64,000 nucleotides of DNA, from the NCBI RefSeq assembly GCF_964204645.1, contig NC_134036.1, positions 9,844,704-9,908,703 on the forward strand, in the 5' to 3' direction. Made by a program: the position numbers and the translations under genes. The notes under the pieces were generated by a model that worked only from the letters and a program-made list of their open reading frames with translations, was not told where the DNA came from and did not search any database. Numbering within the stretch: the first letter of the stretch is position 1; every line of letters begins with the position of its first letter. The stretch comes from Tubulanus polymorphus. Its lineage: Eukaryota; Nemertea; Palaeonemertea; Tubulaniformes; Tubulanidae. Positions 32,200 through 48,340 of this stretch are shown here, one piece after another.

Positions 32200-33700
32200 T
32201 ACGTGAAGTAGGGGTCAGTTGATTAATAATCATCTCAAAAGGACTGACTTGGTTTTAAATAGTAATATTCATGTAGAAATACTACACTTGGAATTATTTT
32301 ATAGTAGGGGTCATTTTTATTACAATGTTTACTCATACCAACTTTGGTTTTTGAAGAGTAATATTTCTATAGGAATACTTTACTGCCAGTCGTTCTACAT
32401 TAAGGTACATAATTTATATAGAAATATTGTGAATCATTATACGGAAGGGTTTATGTGTAGAAACAAAAGCCAGTGAATATTACCATTTTGTGACTTAAAA
32501 TCACCAGCTTAGCCCAGGCTCATGATAGCTGGTGAATCGGTGACAATCTTCTGGTCAAAAATGGGAAGTAGTACGTAAATGGTCAATATCCAATTGGTAA
32601 ATAAAATGAGGGCTCAATAAGGATACTGTAATGACTTACCAATTTCTTTACTGACACTTTTTACTTCAAATTTACATCTCGAAAATAAAGGCAAATCCTT
32701 AGTCCAAACTATTCGTTTCGATCTCCTCCTTGATGTTCACTTTAAAAATAACCAAATTACAGATTAGGCACAGGCCTAAATGATAAGAATTTACAAAGAA
32801 AATAACAAAATTGCATAGACTGGGGCATCAATGTCCTAAATGTGTTGACTGAATTTGCTGCTTGAAGATCCCTATTTATACAGAAATACTATATTTACAT
32901 TTATTCTATACAAGGTGTCACCTTTATGTGCTCATCACAAACAGACTGACTTAGGTATTTTAAGATACCATGGCACGCTTTATTGTGAATTATTCTAGAC
33001 GGAGGTTGTTTTTCTGCAATCATCTCCTTTGAGATGACTCTGGTTCTCGAAGATTAATGTTTAACACTATTCTCTGGATCATATTATTCTAAGGGTCATT
33101 TTTATATAATCATCTGGATTAAACTGACTGTGGTTTTTGGAAATAACATATATTGAGAATGACTATTCTGCGAGTCATTCCACACAATGTGTCATTGCAT
33201 ATTCTTCTCAAATAAAGTGACCCCGGTTATGGTAATTAATTTTTGCACACTTGACTGAGATTCAATCTATCGTAGGAGCCATTTTTATACTCATCTGAAA
33301 TAGACTGACTTTGATTTTGAAGATAAATATTTATACACTATTCTGAAATTAATTCTATGGTAGGACACATCCTTATACTTATCTCAAATAGACTGACTTT
33401 GGTTTTTGGTGATTAATATTCGCACACTTTACTGAGATTCAATCTACAGGAGGAGTAGTTTTTATATTCATCTCAAATAGACTGTTTTCTTTAAAGGTTG
33501 TAACTTATACACTATAGGCCTAATTGAATTCATTCTATGGAAGGACACATTCTTATACAACTTATCTTCTTATACTATCTCAAATAGGTCTAGATTGACT
33601 TTGGTTTTTGATGATCAATATTTATACACTACAGCTACAGTTTATCTCAAATAGACTGGTTTTTGGATTAATATTTATACAGTAATACTGTATAGTATTT
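32200..33700. repeat. Large repeat block, copy 1
   Basis: Starts GAAGTAGGGGTCAGTTGATT. It includes a non-satellite core at about 32480-32850 with a pseudo-exon, then divergent monomers. Homologous to the blocks at 46.4, 48.35 and 49.83 kb. Confidence 0.75.
32640..32739 (-). pseudogene. Pseudo-exon, copy 1
   Basis: Minus-strand copy of the exon at 54658-54755, keeping a donor (AAATTG|GTAAGTCATTAC) and a weak acceptor (TTTTTAAAG). Relative to the 54.66 kb exon the copies carry about one extra base in the GAGGAG-to-donor interval, so the upstream and downstream halves are in different frames. Confidence 0.55.
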
Positions 33701-35689
33701 TTCATACTGTATGAAAAAGACTTAGGAGTCGTTTTAACACTTATCACAAACAAACTGACTTAGGTATTTGAAGATACCATGGCACGCTTTATTGTGAATT
33801 ATTCTAGAAGGAGGTTGTTTTTCTGCAATCATCTCCTTTGAGATGACTGGTTCTCGAAGATTTATGTTTAACACTATTCTCTGGATCATATTATTCTAAG
33901 GGTCATTTTTTTATATAATCATCTCAATTGAACTGAGGTTTTTGGTAATCAATATTCACACACTTTACTGAGATTCAATCAATAATTGAATTCATTCTAT
34001 GCTAGGACACATTCTCATACATATCTCAAATAGGTCTAGATTGACTTCGGTTTTTGATGATTGATACTTATACAGCATGAAAAAGACTTAATCGATAGGA
34101 GTCGTTTTTACATTTATCTCAAATAGACTGACTTTGGTTCTAAAGATAAATATTTATACACAATACTGAAATTAATTAATTCTATGATTGGACACATTCT
34201 TATACTAATCTCAAATAGACTGTTTCTTTAAAGATTATAACTTATACACTATAATTGAATCCATTCCATGGTAGGACACATTCTTATACTTATCTTATAT
34301 AGGCCTAAATTGACTTTGGCTTTAGATAATTAATATTTATACACTATAAAAAAGACTTAATCCATAGTAGGAGTCGTTTCTATACTCAACTCAAATAAAC
34401 TGACTTTTGTTTTTGATGATTAATATTTATACACAATAAAAAGGCTTAATCGATAGTAGTAGTCATTTCTATACTCATCTCAAATAAACTGATTTTTGTT
34501 TTTGATAACTTATATTTATACACTTTTAAAAAGACTTATAGAAGTAGTCACTTCTATAATCATCTCAAATAAACTGACTGGTTATTGATAAATAACGTTT
34601 ATACACTATAAAAATGGCTTAATGTATAGTAGGAGTCATTTCTATACTCATCTCAAATAAACTGACCGTTGGTTTTTGATAACTGATATTTATACACTAT
34701 AAAAAAGCTCAATCTATAATAGGAGTCGTTTCTATACTCATCTCACATAGACTGATTTTCATTTTTGATGACTTAGGCCTAAAGTTATACACTATAAAAA
34801 GCTTAATCTATAGTAGGAGTTGTTTCTATACTCATGTCGAATACGCTGATTTGGTTTTTTATTACAAATAGTTATACACTATAATAAGGCTTAATCTATA
34901 GTTGGAGTTGTTTCTATACTCATCTGAAATAAACTGACTTTAGTTTTTGATGACTAATAGACACAATAAAGAGGCTTAATCTATAATAGTAGTTGTTTCT
35001 ATACTCATCTTAAATAAACTGACTGTTGGTTTTTGATAATCCATATTCAACACTATAATCAAGCTTAATCTATAGTAGGAAATGTTTCCATACTCATCTG
35101 AAATAAACTGTCTTTGGTTTTTGATAATTAGTATTCATTAACTATACAAAAGACTTAATCTATGGAAGCAGTCGTTTCTATACTTATCTCAAATAAACTG
35201 ACTGTTGGTTTTTTGATGTCTAATAGACACAATAAAGAGGCTTAATCTATAGGAGTAGTTGTTTCTATTATCATCTCAAATAAACTGACTTGGTTTTCAA
35301 TAATTAATATTTATATGCTATAAAAAAGCTTAATCTATAGAAAGAAGCGTTCCTATACTCATGTCAAATACACTGATTTGGTTATTGATGACAAATAGTT
35401 ATACTCTATAAAAAGGCTTAATCTATTGAAGAAGTTGTTTCTATACATATCTCAAATAAACTGACTGCTGGTTTTGATAACTAATACTTATTCACTATAA
35501 AAATGCTTAATCTATAGTAGGAGTCATTTCTATTCTCATCTCAAATAGACTGATTTTGGTTTTTGATAATTAATACTTATACACTATTAAAAGACTTAAT
35601 CTATAGTAGGAGTTGTTTCTATACTCATCTCAAATATACTGACTATGGCTTTTATAATTAATACTTATAGACTATAAAAAGGCTACTGG

Positions 35690-38600
35690 TTTTGATAACT
35701 AATATTTATACACTTAAAGCTTAATCTATAGTAAGAGTCGTTCCTATACTCATCTCAAATTGACTGATTTAGGTTTTTGATAATTAATACTTATACACCA
35801 TAAAAAGGCTTAATCTATAGAAGAAATTGTTTCTATACTCATCACAAATAAACTGACTTTAGTTTTTGATGACTAATAGACACAATGAAAAAGCTTACAT
35901 CTCAAATAAACTAACTGTTGGTTTTCGAAAAATTAATATTTATACACTATCAAAAATGCTTAATCTATAGAAAGAGTCATTCCTATACTCTTGTAAAATA
36001 CACGGATTTGGTTTCTATGACACACAGTTATACACTATAAAAAGGCTTAATCTATAGTACAAGTTGTTTCTATACATATCTCAAATAAACTGACTGCTGG
36101 TTTTGATAACTAATATTTATACACTATAAAAAGGCTTAACCTATAGTAGGAGTCATTTCTATTCTCATCTCAAATAGACTGATTTTGGTTTTTGATAATT
36201 AATACTTATACACATTAAAAGACTTAATCTATAATAGGAGTTGTTTCTATACTCATCTCAAATAAACTGACTATGGCTTTTTATAATTAATACTTATACA
36301 CTATAAAAAGGCTTAATCTATAGTAGGAGTTGTTTCTATACATATCTCAAATAAACTGACTACTGGTTTTGATAACTAATATTTATACACTTTAAAAAAG
36401 CTTAATCTATAGTAAGAGTCGTTTCTATACTCATCTCAAATTGACTGATTTAGGTTTTTGATAATTAATACTTATACCCCATAAAAAGAATTAATCTATA
36501 GTAGGAGTTGTTTCTATACTCATCTTAAATAAACTGACTGTTGGTTTTTGATAATTAATATTCATCACTATAATCAAGCTTAATCTATAGAAGAAGTTGT
36601 TTCTATACTCATCACAAATAAACTGACTTAAGTTTATGATGACTAATAGACACAATGAAAAAGCTTACATCTCAAATAAACTGACTGTTGGTTTTCGAAA
36701 ATTAATATTTATACACTATAAAAAGCTTAATCTATAGAAAGAGTCATTCCTATACTCATGTAAAATACACGGATTTGGTTTTTGATGACAAACAGTTATA
36801 CACTATAAAAAGGCTTAATCTATAGTAGAAGTTGTTTCTATACATATCTCAAATAAACTGACTGCTGGTTTTGATAACTAATATCTATACACTATAAAAA
36901 AGCTTAATCTATAGTGGGAGTCATTTCTATTCTCATCTCAAATAGACTGATTTTGGTTTTTGATAATTAATACTTATACACATTAAAAGACTTAATCTAT
37001 AGTAGGAGTTGTTTCTATACTCATCTCAAATAAACTGACTATGGCTTTTTATAATTAATACTTATACACTTTAAAAAGGCTTAATCTATAGTAGGAGTTG
37101 TTTCTATACATATCTCAAATAAACTGACTACTGGTTTTGATAACTAATATTTATACACTTTAAAAAAGCTTAATCTATAGCAGGAGTCGTTTCTATACTC
37201 ATCTCAAATTGACTGATTTAGGTTTTTGATAATTAATACTTATACACCATAAAAAGGCTTAATCTATAGAAGAAATTGTTTCTATACTCATCACAAATAA
37301 ACTGACTTTAGTTTATGATGACTAATAGACACAATGAAAAAGCTTACATCTCAAATAAACTGACTGTTGGTTTTTCGAAAATTAATATTTATACACTATA
37401 AAAAAAGCTTAATCTATAGAAAGAGTCATTCCTATACTCATGTAAAATACACGGATTTGGTTTTTGATGACAAACTGTTATACACTATAAAAAGGCTTAA
37501 TCTATAGTAGAAGTTGTTTCAATGCATATCTCAAATAAACTGACTGCTGGTTTTGATAACTAATATTTATACACTATAAAAAAGCTTAATCTATAGTAGG
37601 AGTCATTTCTATTCTCATCTCAAATAGACTGATTTTGGTTTTTTATAATTAATACTTATACACCATAAAAATACTTAATCCATAGTAGGAGTTGTTTCTA
37701 TACTCATCTTAAATATACTGACTATGGCTTTTTATAATTAATACTTATACACTATTAAAAAGGCTTTATCTATAGTAGGAGTTGTTTCTATACATATCTC
37801 AAATTAACTGACTGCTGGTTTTGATAACTAATATTTATACATTATATAAAAGCTTAATCTATAGTAGGAGTCATTTCTATTCTCATCTCAAATAGACTGA
37901 TTTTGGTTTTTGATAATTAATACTTATACACTATTAATAGACTTAATATATATTAGGAGTTGTTTCTATACTCATCTCAAATAGACTGATTTTGGTTTTT
38001 CATAATTAATACTTATACACCATAAAAATACTTAATCCATAGTAGGAGTTGTTTCTATACTCATCTTAAATATACTGACCGTTGGTTGTTGATAATTAAT
38101 ATTCAACACTATAATCAAGCTTAATCTATAGAAGGAGTATAACTATACTCATCTCAAATAAACTGACTGTTGGTTTTCGAAAAAATTTATGTTTATACAC
38201 TATTAAAAAAGCTTAATCTATAGAAAGAGTCATTCCTATACTCATGTAAAATACACTGAATTGGTTTTTGATGACGAATAGTTATACACTATAAAAAGGC
38301 TTAATCTATAGTAGGAGTTGTTTCTATACTCATCTCAAATAAACTGACTATGGCTTTTTATAATTAATACCTATACACTATAAAAAGGCTTAATCTATAG
38401 TAGGAGTTGTTTCTATACATATCTCAAATAAACTGACTACTGGTTTTGATAACTAATATTTATACACTTTAAAAAAGCTTAATCTATAGTAAGAGTCGTT
38501 TCTATACTCATCTCAAATTGACTGATTTAGGTTTTTGATAATTAATACTTATACACCATAAAAAGGCTTAATCTATAGAAGAAGTTGTTTCTATACTCAT

Positions 38601-41600
38601 CACAAATAAACTGACTTTAGTTTATGATGACTAATCGACACAATGAAAAAGCTTACATCTCAAATAAACTGACTGTTGGTTTTTCGAAAATTAATATTTA
38701 TACACTATAAAAAAGCTTAATCTATAGAAAGAGTCATTCCTATACTCATGTAAAATACACGGATTTGGTTTTTGATGACAAACAGTTATACACTATAAAA
38801 AGGCTTAATCTATAGTAGAAGTTGTTTCTATACATATCTCAAATAAACTGACTGCTGGTTTTGATAACTAATATCTATACACTATAAAAAGCTTAATCTA
38901 TAGTGGGAGTCATTTCTATTCTCATCTCAAATAGACTGATTTTGGTTTTTGATAATTAATACTTATACACTATTAAAAGACTTAATCTATAGTAGGAGTT
39001 GTTTCTATACTCATCTCAAATAAACTGACTATGGCTTTTTATAATTAATACTTATACACTTTAAAAAGGCTTAATCTATAGTAGGAGTTGTTTCTATACA
39101 TATCTCAAATAAACTGACTACTGGTTTTGATAACTAATATTTATACACTTTAAAAAAGCTTAATCTATAGTAAGAGTCGTTCCTATACTCATCTCAAATT
39201 GACTGATTTAGGTTTTTGATAATTAATACTTATACACCATAAAAAGGCTTAATCTATAGAAGAAATTGTTTCTATACTCATCACAAATAAACTGACTTTA
39301 GTTTTTGATGACTAATAGACACAATGAAAAAGCTTACATCTCAAATAAACTAACTGTTGGTTTTCGAAAAATTAATATTTATACACTATCAAAAATGCTT
39401 AATCTATAGAAAGAGTCATTCCTATACTCTTGTAAAATACACGGATTTGGTTTTTGATGACACACAGTTATACACTATAAAAAGGCTTAATCTATAGTAC
39501 AAGTTGTTTCTATACATATCTCAAATAAACTGACTGCTGGTTTTGATAACTAATATTTATACACTATAAAAAGGCTTAACCTATAGTAGGAGTCATTTCT
39601 ATTCTCATCTCAAATAGACTGATTTTGGTTTTTGATAATTAATACTTATACACATTAAAAGACTTAATCTATAATAGGAGTTGTTTCTATACTCATCTCA
39701 AATAAACTGACTATGGCTTTTTATAATTAATACTTATACACTATAAAAAGGCTTAATCTATAGTAGGAGTTGTTTCTATACATATCTCAAATAAACTGAC
39801 TACTGGTTTTGATAACTAATATTTATACACTTTAAAAAAGCTTAATCTATAGTAAGAGTCGTTTCTATACTCATCTCAAATTGACTGATTTAGGTTTTTG
39901 ATAATTAATACTTATACCCCATAAAAAGAATTAATCTATAGTAGGAGTTGTTTCTATACTCATCTTAAATAAACTGACTGTTGGTTTTTGATAATTAATA
40001 TTCATCACTATAATCAAGCTTAATCTATAGAAGAAGTTGTTTCTATACTCATCACAAATAAACTGACTTAAGTTTATGATGACTAATAGACACAATGAAA
40101 AAGCTTACATCTCAAATAAACTGACTGTTGGTTTTCGAAAATTAATATTTATACACTATAAAAAGCTTAATCTATAGAAAGAGTCATTCCTATACTCATG
40201 TAAAATACACGGATTTGGTTTTTGATGACAAACAGTTATACACTATAAAAAGGCTTAATCTATAGTAGAAGTTGTTTCTATACATATCTCAAATAAACTG
40301 ACTGCTGGTTTTGATAACTAATATCTATACACTATAAAAAAGCTTAATCTATAGTGGGAGTCATTTCTATTCTCATCTCAAATAGACTGATTTTGGTTTT
40401 TGATAATTAATACTTTTACACTATTAAAAGACTTAATCTATAGTAGGAGTTGTTTCTATACTCATCTCAAATAAACTGACTATGGCTTTTTATAATTAAT
40501 ACTTATACACTTTAAAAAGGCTTAATCTATAGTAGGAGTTGTTTCTATACATATCTCAAATAAACTGACTACTGGTTTTGATAACTAATATTTATACACT
40601 TTAAAAAAGCTTAATCTATAGCAGGAGTCGTTTCTATACTCATCTCAAATTGACTGATTTAGGTTTTTGATAATTAATACTTATACACCATAAAAAGGCT
40701 TAATCTATAGAAGAAATTGTTTCTATACTCATCACAAATAAACTGACTTTAGTTTATGATGACTAATAGACACAATGAAAAAGCTTACATCTCAAATAAA
40801 CTGACTGTTGGTTTTTCGAAAATTAATATTTATACACTATAAAAAAAGCTTAATCTATAGAAAGAGTCATTCCTATACTCATGTAAAATACACGGATTTG
40901 GTTTTTGATGACAAACTGTTATACACTATAAAAAGGCTTAATCTATAGTAGAAGTTGTTTCAATGCATATCTCAAATAAACTGACTGCTGGTTTTGATAA
41001 CTAATATTTATACACTATAAAAAAGCTTAATCTATAGTAGGAGTCATTTCTATTCTCATCTCAAATAGACTGATTTTGGTTTTTTATAATTAATACTTAT
41101 ACACCATAAAAATACTTAATCCATAGTAGGAGTTGTTTCTATACTCATCTTAAATATACTGACTATGGCTTTTTATAATTAATACTTATACACTATTAAA
41201 AAGGCTTTATCTATAGTAGGAGTTGTTTCTATACATATCTCAAATTAACTGACTGCTGGTTTTGATAACTAATATTTATACATTATATAAAAGCTTAATC
41301 TATAGTAGGAGTCATTTCTATTCTCATCTCAAATAGACTGATTTTGGTTTTTGATAATTAATACTTATACACTATTAATAGACTTAATATATATTAGGAG
41401 TTGTTTCTATACTCATCTCAAATAGACTGATTTTGGTTTTTCATAATTAATACTTATACACCATAAAAATACTTAATCCATAGTAGGAGTTGTTTCTATA
41501 CTCATCTTAAATATACTGACCGTTGGTTGTTGATAATTAATATTCAACACTATAATCAAGCTTAATCTATAGAAGGAGTATAACTATACTCATCTCAAAT

Positions 41601-41766
41601 AAACTGACTGTTGGTTTTCGAAAAAATTTATGTTTATACACTATTAAAAAAGCTTAATCTATAGAAAGAGTCATTCCTATACTCATGTAAAATACACTGA
41701 ATTGGTTTTTGATGACGAATAGTTATACACTATAAAAAGGCTTAATCTATAGTAGGAGTTGTTTCT
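35690..41766 (+). repeat. ~3.44-kb higher-order duplication in the satellite
   Basis: The segment about 35690-38325 recurs at about 39130-41766 with an offset of 3439-3441 bases at every point checked (for example 36661 and 40101; 37320 and 40761; 38101 and 41542), including rare variants such as ATTCAACACTATAATCAAGC. Parts recur a third time around 42820-44060. The near-identity implies a recent multi-monomer duplication. Confidence 0.8.
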
Positions 41767-44700
41767 ATGCATATCTCAAATAAACTGACTGCTGGTTTTG
41801 ATAACTAACATTTATTCACTATAAAAATGCTTAATCTATAGTAGGAGTCATTTCTATACATATCTCAAATAGACTGATTTTGGTTTTTGATAATTAATAC
41901 TTATACACTATTAAAAGACTTAATCTATAGTCGGAGTTGTTTCCATACTCATCTCAAATAAACTGACTATGGCTTTTTATAATTAATACTTATACACTAT
42001 AAAAAGGCTTTATCTATAGTAGGAGTTGTTTCTATACATATCTCAAATAAACTGACTAGTGGTTATGATAACTAATATTTATACACTAAAAAAAAGCTTA
42101 ATCTAAAGTAGGAGTCGTTTCTATACTCATCTAGAATAGACTTATTTTGGTTTTTGATAATTAATACTCATACACCATAAAAAGACTTAATCTATAGTAG
42201 GAGTTGTTTCTATACTCATCTTAAATAAACTGGCTGTTGGTTTTTGATAACTTAATATTTATTCACTATAAAGATGCTTAATCTATAGTAGGAGTCATTT
42301 CTATACTCATCTCAAATAGACTGATTTTGGTTTTTGATAATTAATACTTATACACTAAAAGACTTAATCTATAGTAGGAGTTGTTTCTATACTCATCTCA
42401 AATAAACTGACTATGGCTTTTTATAATTAATACTTATACACTATAAAAGGCTTTATCTATAGTAGGAGTTTTTTTCTATACATATCTCAAATAAACTGAC
42501 TGCTGGTTTTGATAACTAATATTTATACACTATAAAAAAGCTTAATCTATAGTAGGAGTAGTTTCTATACTCATCTCAAATAGACTGATTTTGGTTTTTG
42601 ATAATGAATACTTATACACCATAAAAAGACTTAATCTATAGTAGGAGTTGTTTCTATACATATCTCAAATAAACTGACTACTGGTTTTGATAACTAATAT
42701 TTATACACTTTAAAAAAGCTTAATCTATAGCAGGAGTCGTTTCTATACTCATCTCAAATTGACTGATTTAGGTTTTTGATAATTAATACTTATACACCAT
42801 AAAAAGGCTTAATCTATAGAAGAAATTGTTTCTATACTCATCACAAATAAACTGACTTTAGTTTTTGATGACTAATAGACACAATGAAAAAGCTTACATC
42901 TCAAATAAACTGACTGTTGGTTTTTCGAAAATTAATATTTATACACTATAAAAAAAGCTTAATCTATAGAAAGAGTCATTCCTATACTCATGTAAAATAC
43001 ACGGATTTGGTTTTTGATGACAAACTGTTATACACTATAAAAAGGCTTAATCTATAGTAGAAGTTGTTTCTATGCATATCTCAAATAAACTGACTGCTGG
43101 TTTTGATAACTAATATTTATACACTATAAAAAAGCTTAATCTATAGTAGGAGTCATTTCTATTCTCATCTCAAATAGACTGATTTTGGTTTTTGATAATT
43201 AATACTTATACACCATAAAAATACTTAATCCATAGTAGGAGTTGTTTCTATACTCATCTTAAATATACTGACTATGGCTTTTTATAATTAATACTTATAC
43301 ACTATTAAAAAGGCTTTATCTATAGTAGGAGTTGTTTCTATACATATCTCAAATTAACTGACTGCTGGTTTTGATAACTAATATTTATACACTGTAAAAA
43401 AGCTTAATCTATAGCAGGAGTCGTTTCTATACTCATCTCAAATTGACTGACTATGGCTTTTTATAATTAATACTTATACACTATAAAAAGGCTTTATCTA
43501 TAGTAGAAGTTGTTTCTATACATATCTCAAATAAACTGACTGCTGGTTTTGATAACTAATATTTATACATTATATAAAAGCTTAATCTATAGTAGGAGTC
43601 ATTTCTATTCTCATCTCAAATAGACTGATTTTGGTTTTTGATAATTAATACTTATACACTATTAATAGACTTAATATATATTAGGAGTTGTTTCTATACT
43701 CATCTCAAATAGACTGATTTTGGTTTTTCATAATTAATACTTTAACCATAAAAAAATACTTAATCCATAGTAGGAGTTGTTTCTATACTCATCTTAAATA
43801 TACTGACCGTTGGTTGTTGATAATTAATATTCAACACTATAATCAAGCTTAATCTATAGAAGGAGTATAACTATACTCATCTCAAATAAACTGACTGTTG
43901 GTTTTCGAAAAAATTTATGTTTATATCAAATAAACTGACTGTTGGTTTTCGAAAAAATTTATGTTTATACACTATTAAAAAAGCTAAATCTATAGAAAGA
44001 GTCATTCCTATACTCATGTAAAATACACTGAATTGGTTTTTGATGACGAATAGTTATACACTATAAAAAGGCTTAATCTATAGTAGGAGTTGTTTCTATG
44101 CATATCTCAAATAAACTGACTGCTGGTTTTGATAACTAACATTTATTCACTATAAAAATGCTTAATCTATAGTAGGAGTCATTTCTATACATATCTCAAA
44201 TAGACTGATTTTGGTTTTTGATAATTAATACTTATACACTAAAAGACTTAATCTATAGTAGGAGTTGTTTCTGTACTTATCTCAAATAAACTGAGTATGG
44301 CTTTTTATAATTAATACTTATACACTATAAAAGGCTTTATCTATAGTAGGAGTTGTTTCTATACATATCTCAAATAAACTGACTGCTGGTTTTGATAACT
44401 AACATTTATACACCATAAAAAGACTTAATCTATAGTAGGAGTCGTTTCTATACTCATCTAAAATAGACTGATTTTTGGTTTTTGATGACTAATAGACACA
44501 ATAATGAGGCTTAATCTATACTTGTAGTTGTTTCTATACTCATCTCAAATAAACTGACTTTAGTTTTTGATGACTAATAGACACAATAAAAAGCTTACTC
44601 TATAGTAGGAGTCGTTTCTATACTAATCTCAAATAAACTGACTTTAGTTTTTGATGACTAATAGACACAATAAAGAGGCTTAATCTATAGGAGTAGTTGT

Positions 44701-46404
44701 TTCTATACTCATCTCAAATAAACTGACTTAAGTTTTTGATGACTAATAGACACAATGAAAAAGCTTACTCTATAGTAGGAGTCGTTTCTATACTCATCTT
44801 AAATAAACTGACTATGGCTTTTTATAATTAATACTTATACTCTATAAAAAGGCTTAATCTATAGTAGGAGTTGTTTCTATACATATCTCAAATAAACTGA
44901 CTACTGGTTATGATAACTAATATTTATACACTAAAAAAAAAGCTTAATCTAAAGTAGGAGTCGTTTCTATACTCATCTAGAATAGACTTATTTTGGTTTT
45001 TGATAATTAATACTCATACACCATAAAAAGACTTAATCTATAGTAGGAGTTGTTTCTATACTCATCTTAAATAAAATGGCTGTTGGTTTTTGATAACTAA
45101 TATTTATTCACTATAAAAATGCTTAATCTATAGTAGGAGTCATTTCTATACTCATCTCAAATAGACTGATTTTGGTTTTTGATAATTAATACTTATACAC
45201 TAAAAGACTTAATCTATTGTAGGAGTTGTTTCTATACTCATCTCAAATAAACTGAGTATGGCTTTTTATAATTAATACTTATACACTATAAAGCGCTTTA
45301 TCTATAGTAGGAGTTGTTTCTATACATATCTCAAATAAACTGACTGCTGGTTTTGATAACTAATATTTATACACTATAAAAAAGCTTAATCTATAGTAGG
45401 AGTCGTTTCTATACTCATCTCAAATAAACTGACTTTAGTTTTTGATGACTAATAGACACAATGAAAAAGCTTACTCTATAGTAAGAGTTGTTTCTATACT
45501 CATCTTAAATAAACTGAGTATGGCTTTTTATAATTAATACTTATACACTATAAAAGGCTTTATCTATAGTAGGAGTTGTTTCTATACATATCTCAAATAA
45601 ACTGACTGCTGGTTTTGATAACTAATATTTATACACTATAAAAATGCTTAATCTATAGTAGGAGTCATTTCTATACTCATCTCAAATAGACTGATTTTGG
45701 TTTTTGATAATTAATACTTATACACTAAAAGACTTAATCTATAGTAGGAGTTGTTTCTGTACTTATCTCAAATAAACTGAGTATGGCTTTTTATAATTAA
45801 TACTTATACACTATAAAAGGCTTTATCTATAGTAGGAGTTGTTTCTATACATATCTCAAATAAACTGACTGCTGGTTTTGATAACTAACATTTATACACC
45901 ATAAAAAGACTTAATCTATAGTAGGAGTCGTTTCTATACTCATCTCAAATAGACTGATTTTTGGTTTTTGATGACTAATAGACACAATAATGAGGCTTAA
46001 TCTATAGTTGTAGTTGTTTCTATACTCATCTCAAATAAACTGACTTTAGTTTTGATGACTTATAGACACAATAAAAAGCTTACTCTATAGTAGGAGTCGT
46101 TTCTATACTAATCTCAAATAAACTGACTTTAGTTTTTGATGACTAATAGACACAATAAAGAGGCTTAATCTATAGGAGTAGTTGTTTCTATACTCATCTC
46201 AAATAAACTGACTTAAGTTTTTGATGACTAATAGACACAATGAAAAAGCTTACTCTATAGTAGGAGTCGTTTCTATACGTATCTCAACTTGACTGACTTT
46301 GGTGTTTCATGGTTAATAATTATGCCCTATGAGAAAATGTCATTTTTATATAATCATCTCAAATGGTCTGAATTTTGTTTTTGGGGAGTAAAACATGAAA
46401 CACT

Positions 46405-47878
46405 ATACTGTGAAGTAGGGGTCAGTTGATTAATGATCATCTCAAAAGGACTGACTTGGTTTTAAATAGTAATATTCATGTTGAAATACTACACTTGGAA
46501 TTATTTTATAGTAGGGGTCATTTTTATATACAATGTATACTCATACCAACTTTGGTTTTTGAAGAGTAATATTTCTATAGGAATACTTTACTGCCAGTCG
46601 TTCTACATTAAGATACATAATTTATATAGAAATATTGTGAATCGTTATACGGAAGGGTTTAAATGTAGAAACAAAAGCCATGTATTTGACCGTTTTATGA
46701 CTTAAAATCACCTGCTTAGCCCAGGCTCATGATAGCTGGTGAATCAGTGACAATCTTCTGGTCAAAAATGGGAAGTAGTACTAAAATGGTCGATATCCAA
46801 TTGGTCAAAAAAACCGAGGGCTCAATAAGGATACTGTAATGACTTACCAATTTCTTTACTGACAACTTTTACTTCAAATTTACATCTTGAAAATAAAGAC
46901 AAATCCTTTGCGCAAACTATTCGTTTCGATCTCCTCCTTGTTGTTCACTCTGAAAATAACCAAATTACTTATTAGGCACAGGCCTAAATGATAAGAATTT
47001 ACAAAGATAACAAAGAAAATAACAAAATTGCATAGACTGGGGCATCAATATCCTAAATATAAAATGGACTGAATTTGCTGCTTGAAGATGCCTATTTATA
47101 TAGAAAAACTATATTTACATTTATTCTTTAAAAGGTGTCACCTTTATGTACTCATCACAAACAGACTGACTTAGGTATTTGAAGATACCGTGACACGCTT
47201 TATTGTGAATTATTCTAGACGGAGGTTGTTTTTCTACAATCATCTCCTTTGAGATGACTGGTTCTCGAAGATTTATGTTTAACACTATTCTCTGAATCAT
47301 ATTATTCTAAGGGTCATTTTTATATAATCATCTCGATAAAACTGACTGTGGTTATTGGAAATAACATATATTGAGAATGACTATTCTGCGAGTCATTCTA
47401 CACAATGTGTCGTTGCATATTCTTCTCAAATAAAGTGACTCCGGTTATGGTAATTAATATTTGCACACCTTTACTGAGATTCAATCTATCGTAGGAGCCA
47501 TTTTTATACTCATCTGAAATAGACTGACTTTGATTTTGAAGATAAATATTTATACACTATTCTGAAATTAATTCTATGGTAGAACACATCCTTATACTTA
47601 TCTCAAATAGACTGACTTTGGTTTTTGGTGATTAATATTCGCACACTTTACTGAGATTCAATCTACAGGAGTAGTAGTTTTTATATTCATCTCAAATAGA
47701 CTGTTTTCTTTAAAGATTGTAACTTATACACTATAGGCCTAATTGAATTCATTCTATGGAAGGACACATTCTTATACAACTTATCTTCTTATACTTATCT
47801 CAAATAGGTCTAGATTGACTTTGGTTTTTGATGATCAATATTTATACACTACAGCTACAGTTTAACTCAAATAGACTG
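46405..47878. repeat. Large repeat block, copy 2
   Basis: Nearly identical over about 1.47 kb to copy 3, at a constant offset of 1936 bases. Begins TGAAGTAGGGGTCAGTTGAT at about 46411 and ends AACTCAAATAGACTG. Confidence 0.85.
46848..46949 (-). pseudogene. Pseudo-exon, copy 2
   Basis: Same exon relic, with acceptor TTATTTTCAG and donor ATTG|GTAAGTC intact but a frameshifted interior. The first frame (NNKEEIETNSLRKG) ends at a TAA. The flanking intron words (GGCACAGGCCTAAATGATAA) also match the true exon's upstream intron. Confidence 0.6.
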
Positions 47879-48340
47879 GTTTTTATGATTAATATTTATA
47901 CAGAAGGAAAAAAGACTTAATCTATTGTAGGAGTCATTTTTACACTTATTTCAAATAGACTGACTTTGGTTTTAAAGATAAATATTTATACGCTATACTG
48001 AAATTAATTAATTCTATGGTTGGACACATTCTTATACTAATCTCAAATAGACTGTTTTTTTTAAGATTATAACTAATACACTATAATTGAATCCATTCCA
48101 TGGTAGGACACATTCTTATACTTATATTAAAAAGGCCTAGATTGACTTTGGTTTTTGATGATCCATATTTATACACTATCAAAAGACTAAATCTATAGTA
48201 GGAGTCGTTTCTATACATATCTCAACTAGACTGAGTTTGGTATTTTATAGTTAATATTTATACACTATGAAAAAGGTCATTTTATATACTCATCTCAAAT
48301 GGTCTGAATTTGGTTTCTGGAGAGTAAAACATGACACACT

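Noticed and set aside
34300-46280. CRISPR-like regular direct repeats
   Set aside because: Monomers of ~90 bases follow each other with no unique spacers and no cas genes; the host is an animal.
32219-46705. Two similar open frames of 75-85 codons (32219-32476 and 46478-46705) that look like a conserved protein
   Set aside because: Both lie in copies of the same repeat block. They have repeat-type composition, no start context and no splice logic, and the similarity is that of the DNA repeat.
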